Below, piece by piece: positions 56,783 to 64,000 of a stretch of 64,000 nucleotides of DNA. Origin of the DNA: Tsukamurella sp. M9C (GTDB lineage: Bacteria > Actinomycetota > Actinomycetes > Mycobacteriales > Mycobacteriaceae); contig NZ_JAIULG010000009.1 in NCBI RefSeq assembly GCF_020169415.1, positions 37,933 to 101,932 on the forward strand. Reading direction: 5' to 3'. Numbering within the stretch: the stretch's first letter is position 1; the number at the start of each line of letters is the position of its first letter. The notes under the pieces are model-generated. The model searched no databases, had not been told where the DNA came from, and saw only the letters and a program-made list of their open reading frames with translations. A program made the position numbers and the translations under genes.

Positions 56783-57364
56783 CTACCCGGTCTCGACCGC
56801 GGCGGCCACGACCGCAGCCACTGCAGCGTGCCACCGCTCGTCGGGGTCGCCGGCGCACCAGGCGCGCAGCGCCGCCCCGACGGCGACGTAGGCGAGATCG
56901 CCGGCGTGCGTTCCGGCCCGCAGCCGGCCCCCACGCACCTCGGCCGCGAGCTCGTCGGCGACCGCCGCCGTCACCCCCTCGAAGCCGGCTGCGTCCGCGC
57001 CCAGCACCTCGGCGGCGCGCTCGCGCAGGTCCGGTCGGGCGGCCAGCAGTCGGGCGAAGGCTGTGGCGGTGGGCTGCGGCAGCGCGTCGAGCTGCGCGCA
57101 GATCGATTCCGCCACCGACGCTTCCGGTTCTGACCGCGTCGCATCCCCGAGTTCTGCAGCGAGCAGGAAACTGCGGTCGACCGCATAGGCGGCGAGGAAG
57201 CCCTCGAAGTCGCCGAAGTGGGCGTGCAGCAGTCCGGTGGCGACGCCCGCCTGCGCGGTGACCGCACGCCCCTTCAGGCCGACCACCCCGTCGCGGAGGA
57301 TCACGGCCTCGGCGGCCGAGAACAGGCGCTGGCGCGCGCCGTCGATCGCGACTCCTCTGGGCAT
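56783..57364 (-). CDS. TetR-family regulator
   Basis: The gene encodes 193 residues. The HTH reads RQRLFSAAEAVILRDGVVGLKGRAVTAQAGVATGLLHAHFGDFEGFLAAY, and the C-terminal domain is Ala/Glu-rich and helical. It is divergent from the FAD monooxygenase gene, with two tandem dyads in the 94-bp gap, and is probably the repressor bound there. Confidence 0.9.
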   Translation of the reverse strand: MPRGVAIDGARQRLFSAAEAVILRDGVVGLKGRAVTAQAGVATGLLHAHFGDFEGFLAAYAVDRSFLLAAELGDATRSEPEASVAESICAQLDALPQPTATAFARLLAARPDLRERAAEVLGADAAGFEGVTAAVADELAAEVRGGRLRAGTHAGDLAYVAVGAALRAWCAGDPDERWHAAVAAVVAAAVETG

Positions 57365-57400
57365 GCGTCGATTCTACGAGTCGCGCCCGCGTCCTTGCGC

Positions 57401-57426
57401 CGAGTATGAACAATCGCTCATACTCG
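57401..57426. promoter_or_regulatory. operator dyad 1, TetR/monooxygenase region
   Basis: CGAGTATGA and TCATACTCG are exact 9-bp arms around an 8-bp spacer. It lies next to a second dyad with the same core (TATGAAC-N3-CGCTCATA). Confidence 0.72.
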
Positions 57427-57450
57427 GTATGAACGCACGCTCATACCGAG
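57423..57450. promoter_or_regulatory. operator dyad 2, TetR/monooxygenase region
   Basis: CTCGGTATGA and TCATACCGAG are exact 10-bp arms around an 8-bp spacer. The end lies 8 bp before the monooxygenase ATG, overlapping the ribosome-binding region (GAGAGGG). Confidence 0.72.
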
Positions 57451-57458
57451 AGGGAATC

Positions 57459-58634
57459 ATGCCGGACCACATCGAACGCCCCCTGCGGATCGTCATCGCC
57501 GGCGCGGGGATCGCCGGCCTCGCGACCGCGCTCCGGCTGCACCGCGACGGGCACCGCGTCGTCGTCGTCGAGCGCGCGCCGGCCCGCCGGACCGGCGGCT
57601 ACCTCGTGAACCTCCTCGGCGCGGGGTTCGACGCGGCCGATGCGCTCGGCCTGGTGCCCGCCCTGCGCACCCGCGACCAGGGCGTCTTCACCTCGCTCCT
57701 GGTCCGGGCCGACGGCTCGACGAAGCTCACCATGCCCGCGGCGCTCGCCGAGCAGTCCTTGGGCTCCCGCGCGCTCACCGTCTTCCGGGGCGACCTGGAG
57801 GACGCGCTGCACGACGCCCTCGACGGGGCGGTCGAGATCCGGTTCGGCACGACGGTCACCGGGGCCGACGAGGCCGACGGGCTCCGCGTCACGCTCAGCG
57901 ACGGCACCGTCCACGACGCAGACCTGCTGGTCGGCGCTGACGGCCTGCACTCCGGGGTCCGCGACCTCGCCTTCGGGCCGGCGCCCGAGTTCGTCCGCGA
58001 TCTACAGCACGCCGTGGCGGCCTTCCCACTGGACGCCGCGCCGAACGGCCTTCCGGAGCAGACCGCCAGCACCTTCATCGACGTGGGCCGCACCGCGGCG
58101 GTATTCCGGCCCCGTGAGCACGCACCGTCGGCCTTCTTCACCTACCGCACCCCGACCGCCGAGGCCGACGCGGCGGGCTCGCCCGCCGACGCCCTCGCGG
58201 CGCACTTCGGCGATCTCACCGGCCCGGTGCACGAGGCGATCCGCGGGGCCGCCGGCGCCGAGGACGGCTACTTCGATTCCGTGTCCCAGGTGGTCATGGA
58301 CGCGTGGAGCAGCGGGCGCGTGGTGCTGGTCGGCGATGCCGCGTGGTGCGTCTCCCTCTTCGCCGGCCACGGCGCCGGCCTCGCCCTCGCGGGCGCCGAT
58401 CGTTTGGGGCGCGCGCTCGCGGAGCACCCCGGGGACATCGGCGCGGCACTGCATGCATGGGAGGCCGGGCTGCGCCCGGAGGTCGCGCAGCGCCGGCGAC
58501 AGGCGCGCGCCGGGATGGCGCGGTTCGCGCCGCCGAGCAGGCTGCATCTCGGCGTGCAGAACCTGATGATCCGAGCGCTGACGGCGCCGCTCGTGGGCCC
58601 CGCACTGCTGCGGCTGATGAGCAGGGCGCAATGA
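57459..58634 (+). CDS. FAD-dependent monooxygenase (PHBH-fold)
   Basis: The gene encodes 391 residues from the ATG behind GAGAGGG. The FAD motif is IVIAGAGIAGLATALRLHRDG, the second motif DLLVGADGLHSGVRD, and the third VLVGDAAWCVSLFAGHGAGLALAGA. It lacks the C-terminal thioredoxin-like domain of phenol hydroxylases and is the size of TetX/PHBH-type enzymes. These hydroxylate aromatic or polyketide-like compounds, including some drugs. TetR control with tandem operators suggests induction by the substrate, which is unknown. Confidence 0.88.
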   Translation: MPDHIERPLRIVIAGAGIAGLATALRLHRDGHRVVVVERAPARRTGGYLVNLLGAGFDAADALGLVPALRTRDQGVFTSLLVRADGSTKLTMPAALAEQSLGSRALTVFRGDLEDALHDALDGAVEIRFGTTVTGADEADGLRVTLSDGTVHDADLLVGADGLHSGVRDLAFGPAPEFVRDLQHAVAAFPLDAAPNGLPEQTASTFIDVGRTAAVFRPREHAPSAFFTYRTPTAEADAAGSPADALAAHFGDLTGPVHEAIRGAAGAEDGYFDSVSQVVMDAWSSGRVVLVGDAAWCVSLFAGHGAGLALAGADRLGRALAEHPGDIGAALHAWEAGLRPEVAQRRRQARAGMARFAPPSRLHLGVQNLMIRALTAPLVGPALLRLMSRAQ

Positions 58635-58761
58635 CGAACGCGGTTACCCGCGAGTAGCACGCACTCGCTCCCCGCGAATCCCCAGGAAGCCCTCCGGGCT
58701 AACGCTGTTAAGTCGTGAACCGGGGGCGGCGGGGCCGGTGCGACCCTAAGCTGGGCGTCTC

Positions 58762-59757
58762 ATGCTCACCTACGTGCTGGACGTCCGCGATCTCTCGGAC
58801 GTGCGCTTCGTCCTGGCGCCGATGAACGAGACCTCGCTGAGCCTGTTCCACCTGAACACGACGCACGAGAGTTCCGCCCACCTGAACCGGTGGCGCAGCA
58901 ACGCGCAGGCGCAGCGGGACCGGTACGACCACCGGCTCGTCAGCGCACTGGTGGCACCGTCGGGGAACGCGATCCCGGATTTCCTCACGCCGATGCCGGA
59001 GCCCGGCAACGCGCGGCCGTCGCTCGACGACGGACTCGCCGCGATCGCGGCGACCGATCCGGCGCTGATCCATGCGCAACTGGACGACCTGCGGGAGGGC
59101 GACGATCCGTCGCCCGCGCTGGCGCGCCTGCTCGACGACCCCGAGCGGGCGGGGCCGCGGATCGCCGGGGCACTGGAGCGCTACCACCGGGTGGTCATCG
59201 CACCGATCTGGCCGTCGGTGAACCGGATCCTGGAGTCGGACATCACGTTCCGCGGGCGGGAGCTGGCGATCGGCGGGCCGACCCAGCTGTTCGCCTCGCT
59301 CAACCCCAACCTGGCGTGGGATCGCGACGGACGGTTGCGCCTGGATCTGGCATACACGCGATCCGGCGAGTACGCCTCCGCGGGCCGGGGGCTCATCCTG
59401 ATTCCGAGCGTCTTCCTGACACGTCTGGTCAGCGCGCATTCACCGGAGACGGCGACGCCGCACGCCGGCTATCCGGCGCGCGGCAGCGCGACCCTCATGG
59501 AGTCGATGCGGGAGGTTCCGCCGGGCGCACTGCGGCGGCTGATCGGCGGAGCGAAGGCGGACGTGCTGCACGCCCTGGTCGAGCCGATGGCGGTCAGCGA
59601 GTTGGCGCGGCGACTGGAGGTCACGCCGTCGGCGGCGTCCCAGAGCCTGCGCGTGCTCCACGAGAACGGACTGGTCGACCGGGCCCGGAGCGGGCGCGAG
59701 GTGCTCTATCGGCGCACGCCGGACGGTGACCGGTTGGTACGCGGCCACCGCGCCTGA
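58762..59757 (+). CDS. ArsR-type winged-helix regulator with a long N-terminal domain
   Basis: This 331-residue protein has its ArsR-like winged helix at the C-terminus (LIGGAKADVLHALVEPMAVSELARRLEVTPSAASQSLRVLHENGLVDRARSGREVLYRRTPDG). About 230 residues precede it, beginning DVRDLSDVRFVLAPMNETSLSLF, typical of a large actinobacterial regulator group with a DUF5937-like domain. A -10-like TAAGCT lies 9 bp before the ATG. The signal sensed is unknown and no target gene is obvious. Confidence 0.87.
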   Translation: MLTYVLDVRDLSDVRFVLAPMNETSLSLFHLNTTHESSAHLNRWRSNAQAQRDRYDHRLVSALVAPSGNAIPDFLTPMPEPGNARPSLDDGLAAIAATDPALIHAQLDDLREGDDPSPALARLLDDPERAGPRIAGALERYHRVVIAPIWPSVNRILESDITFRGRELAIGGPTQLFASLNPNLAWDRDGRLRLDLAYTRSGEYASAGRGLILIPSVFLTRLVSAHSPETATPHAGYPARGSATLMESMREVPPGALRRLIGGAKADVLHALVEPMAVSELARRLEVTPSAASQSLRVLHENGLVDRARSGREVLYRRTPDGDRLVRGHRA

Positions 59758-59773
59758 GATCGAGCGGGGAGGA

Positions 59774-59980
59774 TCAGAAGCGCAGCGCGGCGGGGCCGGT
59801 GTACTCGGGGTTGGCGGTGACGAAGCGCTGCAGGGCGGCACGCAGGCCGGCGGCGGCGAATCCGGAGCGCGGAGCGGCGGTGGGCTTCGCGGCGTCCTCG
59901 TGGATGTCCGCGAGGCGGGCGTAGACGGTGCCGGCGGTCGGGTCGGCGGTGAGGCTCTTGAAATCACGGTAATTGGTCAT
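59774..59980 (-). CDS. small hypothetical protein, 68 residues
   Basis: The sequence starts MTNYRDFKSLTADP and ends PEYTGPAALRF; the middle is Ala-rich and helical. No membrane segment or Cys is present. It stands alone between convergent and divergent genes with its own 5-prime region, which contains an AT-rich patch near 60020-60040. It reads as a real short gene (GC-rich third positions, ATG start) of unknown function. Confidence 0.55.
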   Translation of the reverse strand: MTNYRDFKSLTADPTAGTVYARLADIHEDAAKPTAAPRSGFAAAGLRAALQRFVTANPEYTGPAALRF

Positions 59981-60165
59981 GACCAAGAGTCTCCCGGCCG
60001 CGCCGCCGCGCCGCCAATCTTTAAGTGATGACCTAAAGTGTGATCGGGGACACTGTGCGCCGTAACACATTCGAAGCGACTGTGAGATCGTGAAGCCCCG
60101 CCCGGCCGCGCCAGCGTGCCGGACACCGCGCGGCCTCAGTGCCACAAATCAGGGGGAACGACCGG

Positions 60166-61173
60166 ATGATCGAACTCGCGCAGCAGGCCGAGCAGGTAGT
60201 CCCGCCCGACGTGTGGGCGTACCTGATGCGCGGCGCGACCGTCGGCGAGTCCCCTTGGGAGCGATGGCGATTCACGCCGCGCGTGCTGCGCGACGTGAGG
60301 TCCATCGACACCACGACCACCGTCCTCGGCGACTGGCGCTCCCCCATCGGCGTCGCACCGACGGCCTTCCACCGCCTCGTCCACCCCGGCGCCGAGGCGG
60401 CGACCGCCCGCGCCGCGGCCGAGTGCGGCGCCCCGTTCGTCCTGTCCATACGCGCGACCACCCGGATCGAGGAGGTCGCCGCCGCGGTGGGCGGCCCGTG
60501 GTGGCAGCAGGTCTACCTCATGCGCGACCGATCCATCACCGACGCGCTGGTGCAGCGGGCCGCGGCGGCCGGCGCGACGGCGCTGGTGCTCACCGGCGAC
60601 ACCCCCTACGTGGGCCGCTCCGGCGGCCGCGGGCTGCCGCCGCTGGGCGACGACGTGGCCCTGGTCAACGTCGCGCAGCACCTGCCGCCCGGGGCCGACG
60701 CGTGGGCCGCGATCGAGCAGGACGCGGGGGCCGTCCTCGAGGACATCGGGCGGCTCGCCGACCTGACGGGGCTCCCGGTGATCGTCAAGGGTGTGCTGCG
60801 CGCCGACGAGGCCCGACGGTGCGTCGACGCCGGCGCGGCCGGGGTGTGGGTGAGCGATCACGGCGGTCGGCAGCTGGGGCGCACCGTCGCGCCCGCGCAG
60901 GCGTTGCCCGGAATCGCGGCGGCCGTCGGCGCCGACGCGACCGTGCTCGTCGACGGCGACGTCCGTGACGGTCTCGACGCGCTGGCCGCCCTCGCCCTGG
61001 GCGCGGACGCCGTCTTCGTGGGCCGGCCGATCCTGTGGGGCCTGGCGGTCTCCGGCGCCGACGGTGTCCGCTCGATTCTGGCCGGCCTGCAGGAGGAGCT
61101 CCGGCACGCGATGGGGCTGGCGGGCGCCGTCCGCCTCGACGAGCTCACGCCGGACCTCGTCGTCCCCCGCTGA
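60166..61173 (+). CDS. FMN-dependent alpha-hydroxy-acid oxidase/dehydrogenase
   Basis: This 335-residue TIM-barrel flavoprotein is of the lactate/glycolate oxidase family. Catalytic His232 and Arg235 lie in SDHGGRQLGR, the FMN/substrate Tyr in WWQQVYLM, and the Lys in PVIVKGVLRADEA. VDGDVRDGLDALAALALGADAVFVGRP is the phosphate-binding end. It is shorter than many members (350-390 residues), and the usual DTPxxGRRExD loop reads DTPYVGRSGGRG, so specificity may differ. The ATG behind AGGGGGAA is preferred over an upstream GTG. Confidence 0.88.
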   Translation: MIELAQQAEQVVPPDVWAYLMRGATVGESPWERWRFTPRVLRDVRSIDTTTTVLGDWRSPIGVAPTAFHRLVHPGAEAATARAAAECGAPFVLSIRATTRIEEVAAAVGGPWWQQVYLMRDRSITDALVQRAAAAGATALVLTGDTPYVGRSGGRGLPPLGDDVALVNVAQHLPPGADAWAAIEQDAGAVLEDIGRLADLTGLPVIVKGVLRADEARRCVDAGAAGVWVSDHGGRQLGRTVAPAQALPGIAAAVGADATVLVDGDVRDGLDALAALALGADAVFVGRPILWGLAVSGADGVRSILAGLQEELRHAMGLAGAVRLDELTPDLVVPR

Positions 61174-61239
61174 TCCGCACCGCCGCTCCCCGCGCCGTCC
61201 GTATCGTTGGGCCCACACGCCCATCTCAGGAGGACATGC

Positions 61240-61878
61240 ATGCTCACCGGTCGCGCTCTGCTGCTGGACATGGACGGCACACTCGTGGATTCGCACGCCG
61301 TCGTGGAACGGTGCTGGAGCCGGTGGGCGCGGGAGAAGGGGCTCGACCCCGCGGCGGTGCTGGCCGTCGCGCACGGCCGCCAGGGCCACGCGACGATGGC
61401 GGAGCTGCTCCCGGACCGCCCCGTCGAGGTCAATCTCGCGGAGAACCGCGAACTGCTGGCGCAGGAGACCGCCGACACCGAGGGCATCGTCCCCGTCGCC
61501 GGGGCGCCCGCCTTCCTCGCCGCGCTCGACGGTGCGCCGCACGCCCTGGTGACCTCCGCGGACGTCCCGCTGTCGACGGCGCGGATGGGCGCCGCGGGCC
61601 TGCCCCTGCCCGCGGTGCGCGTGACCGCCGAGGACGTGCGCGCGAGCAAGCCCGACCCCGAGGGCTTCCTCCGCGGCGCCGCGCTCCTCGGAATCGATCC
61701 CGCCGACTGCATCGTCTTCGAGGACTCGGAGGCCGGCATCGCCGCGGGCAAGGCCGCCGGGATGCGGGTGGTCGGGGTGGGCCCGGGGGCGGCCCGCTTC
61801 TCCCCCGACGCGCAGGTCGACGACCTGACGAAGGTCGCGGTCACCGTCGACGACGAGGGCATCCACCTGACGCTCTGA
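61240..61878 (+). CDS. HAD-superfamily phosphatase (beta-phosphoglucomutase/sugar phosphatase-like)
   Basis: The gene encodes 212 residues from an ATG with AGGAGG just upstream. Motif I is LLLDMDGTLVDS (Asp10, Asp12), motif II ALVTSADV, motif III SKPDPEGF and motif IV VFEDSEAGI. The small cap region lies between motifs I and II. Close relatives dephosphorylate sugar or polyol phosphates. It lies 66 bp after the hydroxy-acid oxidase in the same direction. Confidence 0.9.
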   Translation: MLTGRALLLDMDGTLVDSHAVVERCWSRWAREKGLDPAAVLAVAHGRQGHATMAELLPDRPVEVNLAENRELLAQETADTEGIVPVAGAPAFLAALDGAPHALVTSADVPLSTARMGAAGLPLPAVRVTAEDVRASKPDPEGFLRGAALLGIDPADCIVFEDSEAGIAAGKAAGMRVVGVGPGAARFSPDAQVDDLTKVAVTVDDEGIHLTL

Positions 61879-61933
61879 CCGGCACCGTCGGATCCGGGTG
61901 AGACGGTCGGCCGCCCCGGCGACATAGAGGGGT

Positions 61934-62512
61934 GTGACGTCCACGATGAGAACCGACGAGTCCGCGGACCGGACCCTCCTCGCCCGCGCCGCGGGCGGCG
62001 ACGGGTCGGCGTTCGCGGCGATCCACGACCGCCACGTGCGCCCCGTCTACTGGCAGGCGTACACCGTATTGCGCGACGCCGACGCCGCACAGGAAGTCGC
62101 CCAGGACACCTTCCTCACGCTCTGGCGCCGCATCGACTCGGTGCGGATCGTCGACGAGTCGGTGCTCCCGTGGTTGCTGACCACCGCGCGGTACACCGCG
62201 CTCAACGCGGGGAGACGACTCTCCGCGGTCCGGGACAGATCGGCGCCGCTCGACGACGCCGAGCCACCGGGGGCGGCTCCGTCGCCCGAGGACGAGGTGC
62301 TCGCCGCCGAGATCCGCGCGCTCATCGCCGGCGCGGTGAGCGCCCTGTCCCCCACCGACCAGCGTCTTTACCGCCTGTGCGTGGAGGACGAACAGACCTA
62401 CGAGCGGGCCGCCGCGGAGGTGGGCGTGACCCACGCCGCCGTGCGCAACCGCGTCTCCCGGCTGCGCGGCCGCCTGCGCGCCGACCTGAGCACCCTGAGG
62501 GAGCAGTCATGA
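61934..62512 (+). CDS. ECF-type RNA polymerase sigma factor
   Basis: This 192-residue protein has sigma region 2 (FAAIHDRHVRPVYWQAYTVLRDADAAQEVAQDTFLTLWRR) and region 4 (ALSPTDQRLYRLCVEDEQTYERAAAEVGVTHAAVRNRVSRLRGRLR) without regions 1 and 3. The stop overlaps the start of a membrane protein gene by ATGA, the usual layout for an ECF factor with its anti-sigma partner. GTG at 61934 is taken; an ATG 12 bases later is possible. Targets are unknown. Confidence 0.9.
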   Translation: MTSTMRTDESADRTLLARAAGGDGSAFAAIHDRHVRPVYWQAYTVLRDADAAQEVAQDTFLTLWRRIDSVRIVDESVLPWLLTTARYTALNAGRRLSAVRDRSAPLDDAEPPGAAPSPEDEVLAAEIRALIAGAVSALSPTDQRLYRLCVEDEQTYERAAAEVGVTHAAVRNRVSRLRGRLRADLSTLREQS

Positions 62513-63519
62513 CCACCCGGATCACCCCCGACGACATCCTCACCGACGACCGGCTCTCCGCCATGCGCGCCGCCGTCATGACCGAGGTCGGCGACGACCT
62601 GCAGGCGCGCCGCAGCCGTCGCAAGCACCGGACGATGGGTATCGCCGCGGCCGCGGCGATCGCGGTCGTCGCCGTGGGCGGCGTCGTCGCGAGCCAGTTC
62701 CAGGGGGGCACGAGCGATTCGGCCTTCTACCAGCCACCTGCACCCCAGGCCGGGGGCCGCGGGGCCGCGGAGTCCGCGCCCATCACGGGCGGCCAGGCCG
62801 CGGTCGCCCCCGCGCCGAAGGCGGCGCCCACGACGGGGCCCGCCGCGCCGTCGACCCCGGCGAACGCGCCGGCGGACCGTCAGGTGATCACCACCGGCAC
62901 CGTCGACGTGACGAACGCCGATCCGGCGTCGGCGGCCAGGGAGCTGGCCGCGACCGCGGAGCGCCTCGGCGGACGCGTCGACGCGCGCACCGAGACCGGC
63001 GGCGAGAAGGCCCGCGCGAAGCTCACGCTGCGGGTGCCGAACGACAAGGTGAACGAGCTGGTGGAGAAGATCGGCGGGCTCGGCGACGTCGGCTCCGTGC
63101 AGCTGGAGCACGAGGACGTGACCGGCACCGTCGTCGATCTCGAGGCGCGCATCCGCGCGACCCAGGTCTCCGTCGACCGGCTGACGGCGATCCTCGCCAG
63201 GGCCGACACCACCGACCAGGTGATCGCGGCGGAGTCCGCACTCACGTCGCGCCAGCAGGAGCTCGAATCCCTGCAGTCACGGCGCGCGTCGATCGGCGAC
63301 CGGGTCTCCCTCTCGACGGTGACGGTGTCCATCGAGAAGCCGACCGTCACCGCCGACCGGTCGGGATTCACGGGCGGCCTGCAGAACGGCTGGGACGCAC
63401 TCCTCGCCGCCGGACGGTGGCTCTTGGTGATCGTGGGCGCGGTGCTGCCGTGGGCCGCGGTGCTGCTGGTGCTGTACGGCCTCTACCGGGCGGTGCGCCG
63501 GTTCCGGCCCCGCTCCTGA
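62509..63519 (+). CDS. DUF4349 membrane protein, probable anti-sigma partner
   Basis: The gene encodes 336 residues. A cytosolic N-terminus (about residues 1-42, DDRLSAMRAAVMTEV) could contact the sigma factor. A transmembrane helix follows at about 44-65, then a Pro/Ala-rich linker (about 75-123). The extracytoplasmic DUF4349 domain has long helices likely to form a coiled coil (RLTAILARADTTDQVIAAES). A second membrane helix lies near 302-325. This gives an N-in, C-in topology with a folded outside domain. The anti-sigma role rests on the overlap with the ECF gene. Confidence 0.8.
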   Translation: MTTRITPDDILTDDRLSAMRAAVMTEVGDDLQARRSRRKHRTMGIAAAAAIAVVAVGGVVASQFQGGTSDSAFYQPPAPQAGGRGAAESAPITGGQAAVAPAPKAAPTTGPAAPSTPANAPADRQVITTGTVDVTNADPASAARELAATAERLGGRVDARTETGGEKARAKLTLRVPNDKVNELVEKIGGLGDVGSVQLEHEDVTGTVVDLEARIRATQVSVDRLTAILARADTTDQVIAAESALTSRQQELESLQSRRASIGDRVSLSTVTVSIEKPTVTADRSGFTGGLQNGWDALLAAGRWLLVIVGAVLPWAAVLLVLYGLYRAVRRFRPRS

Positions 63520-63523
63520 GCGG

Positions 63524-63925
63524 CTAGGAGGGGACGACGAGCGCGCGGGCCGTGGCGAACCGGGGCCCGCGCGCACCGTCGACCTCGATGAAGAAGTCGG
63601 CCTCGGAGAAGCTCTGCTTGCTGCCGGGCTTGATCACCCGGCCGACGGCGAGGAAGGCCTCGCCCTGCGCGGGACGCAGGAACTGCGTGTCCATCTGGGT
63701 CACGAGGCCACCCGCACCGGGGTGCATCGCGAGCGCGTAGCCGCACGCGTTCTCCAGGACGCCGGCGATGAGCGCGGCGTGCAGGCCGCCGACGTTCTGG
63801 CACAGGTCGTCGCGGCGCTCGAGCCGGAGCACGACCTCGTCGAGGTCGGCGCTGAGCACCTCGATTCCGGCCCACCGGTTGAACGGCAGGGAGGCGTTGT
63901 AGCTGACGAGTTCGTCGAAGGTCAC
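63524..63925 (-). CDS. hotdog-fold thioesterase (PaaI-like)
   Basis: This 133-residue protein has the hotdog pattern FNRWAGIEVLSADLDEVVLRLERRDDL, then NVGGLHAALIAGVLENACGYAL (the active-site helix region), then LVTQMDTQFLRPAQGEAFLAVGRVI. PaaI-type enzymes hydrolyse acyl- or phenylacetyl-CoA esters. It converges on the DUF4349 gene with 4 bp between. The substrate is not indicated by the neighbours. Confidence 0.88.
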   Translation of the reverse strand: MTFDELVSYNASLPFNRWAGIEVLSADLDEVVLRLERRDDLCQNVGGLHAALIAGVLENACGYALAMHPGAGGLVTQMDTQFLRPAQGEAFLAVGRVIKPGSKQSFSEADFFIEVDGARGPRFATARALVVPS

Positions 63926-63949
63926 CCCAGCACTATCGCACCCCGGCGT

Positions 63950-64000
63950 TCAGCGGCCGGTCGCGGCGAGCACCGGGGCGGGCGTGGGGCGCGGCACCGG
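63950..64000 (-). CDS. C-terminal end of a gene running off the window
   Basis: An open minus-strand frame enters from the right edge and ends in TGA at 63950. It encodes PVPRPTPAPVLAATGR. A proline-rich tail is plausible, but 16 residues are too few to be sure it is a gene. Confidence 0.3.
   Translation of the reverse strand, partial: PVPRPTPAPVLAATGR

Overview
The window is about 64 kb of very GC-rich DNA with many GTG starts, four-base ATGA/GTGA gene overlaps and leaderless-type promoters. Gene content points to a mycolic-acid actinomycete of the order Mycobacteriales. It has mycothiol (mshB), coenzyme F420 (fbiC), the lipoprotein LpqW, a GT87 mannosyltransferase of PimE type, a 7Fe ferredoxin next to dapC, and typA, in an order that follows Mycobacterium tuberculosis Rv1159 to Rv1178. 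Tsukamurella is my best guess for the genus, from GC content and gene set only.

Layout. 1-3.9 kb: a LysR regulator (cut by the left edge) and a catBACD-type operon for catechol ortho-cleavage. 3.9-6.9 kb (minus): ferredoxin, dapC, a DUF692/MNIO enzyme, a tiny membrane-anchored Cys/Ser/Gly-rich peptide and a small partner protein, which looks like a RiPP locus. 7-17.3 kb: nucleoside transporter, a Uma2-type protein, then a tightly overlapped operon lpqW-mshB-membrane protein-fbiC-unknown behind typA. 17.4-20.2 kb: an iron-box-controlled, probably leaderless, 65-residue Cys-rich basic protein, a VOC protein, and an aldo/keto reductase with a TetR regulator. 20.3-28.3 kb: cation efflux protein; GT87 mannosyltransferase followed by a thiamine-type ABC importer and a GMC oxidoreductase. 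28.4-34.1 kb: CPBP protease and a three-hydrolase operon (amidohydrolase, M20 deacylase, nitrilase) divergent from a TetR regulator around a perfect dyad. 34.1-44.3 kb: MFS/LacI pair, wax-ester-synthase-like acyltransferase, FAD oxidase, ROK kinase with glucan phosphorylase, and leuA with a leucine leader-peptide attenuator. 44.3-49.3 kb: an accessory stretch with a GntR gene, a complete but frameshifted IS481-type element (inverted repeats and 6-bp target duplication), a second GntR gene, an MFS gene and an XRE regulator. 49.4-56.7 kb: a DHA2-type MFS gene and a valine/isobutyrate operon (mmsA, acyl-CoA dehydrogenase, mmsB, MarR) divergent from an acyl-CoA ligase around an 18-bp palindrome. 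56.8-64 kb: TetR/FAD monooxygenase pair with tandem operators, an ArsR-type regulator, an FMN hydroxy-acid oxidase, a HAD phosphatase, an ECF sigma factor with a DUF4349 membrane partner, a hotdog thioesterase and the tail of one more gene.

The most unusual items are the MNIO/peptide locus, the iron-box small protein, the complete leuA attenuator with a leaderless leader peptide, and a highly repeated 9-base word (CGACGGTGC) that occurs in both orientations across the window but that I did not find between about 44.4 and 49.4 kb.
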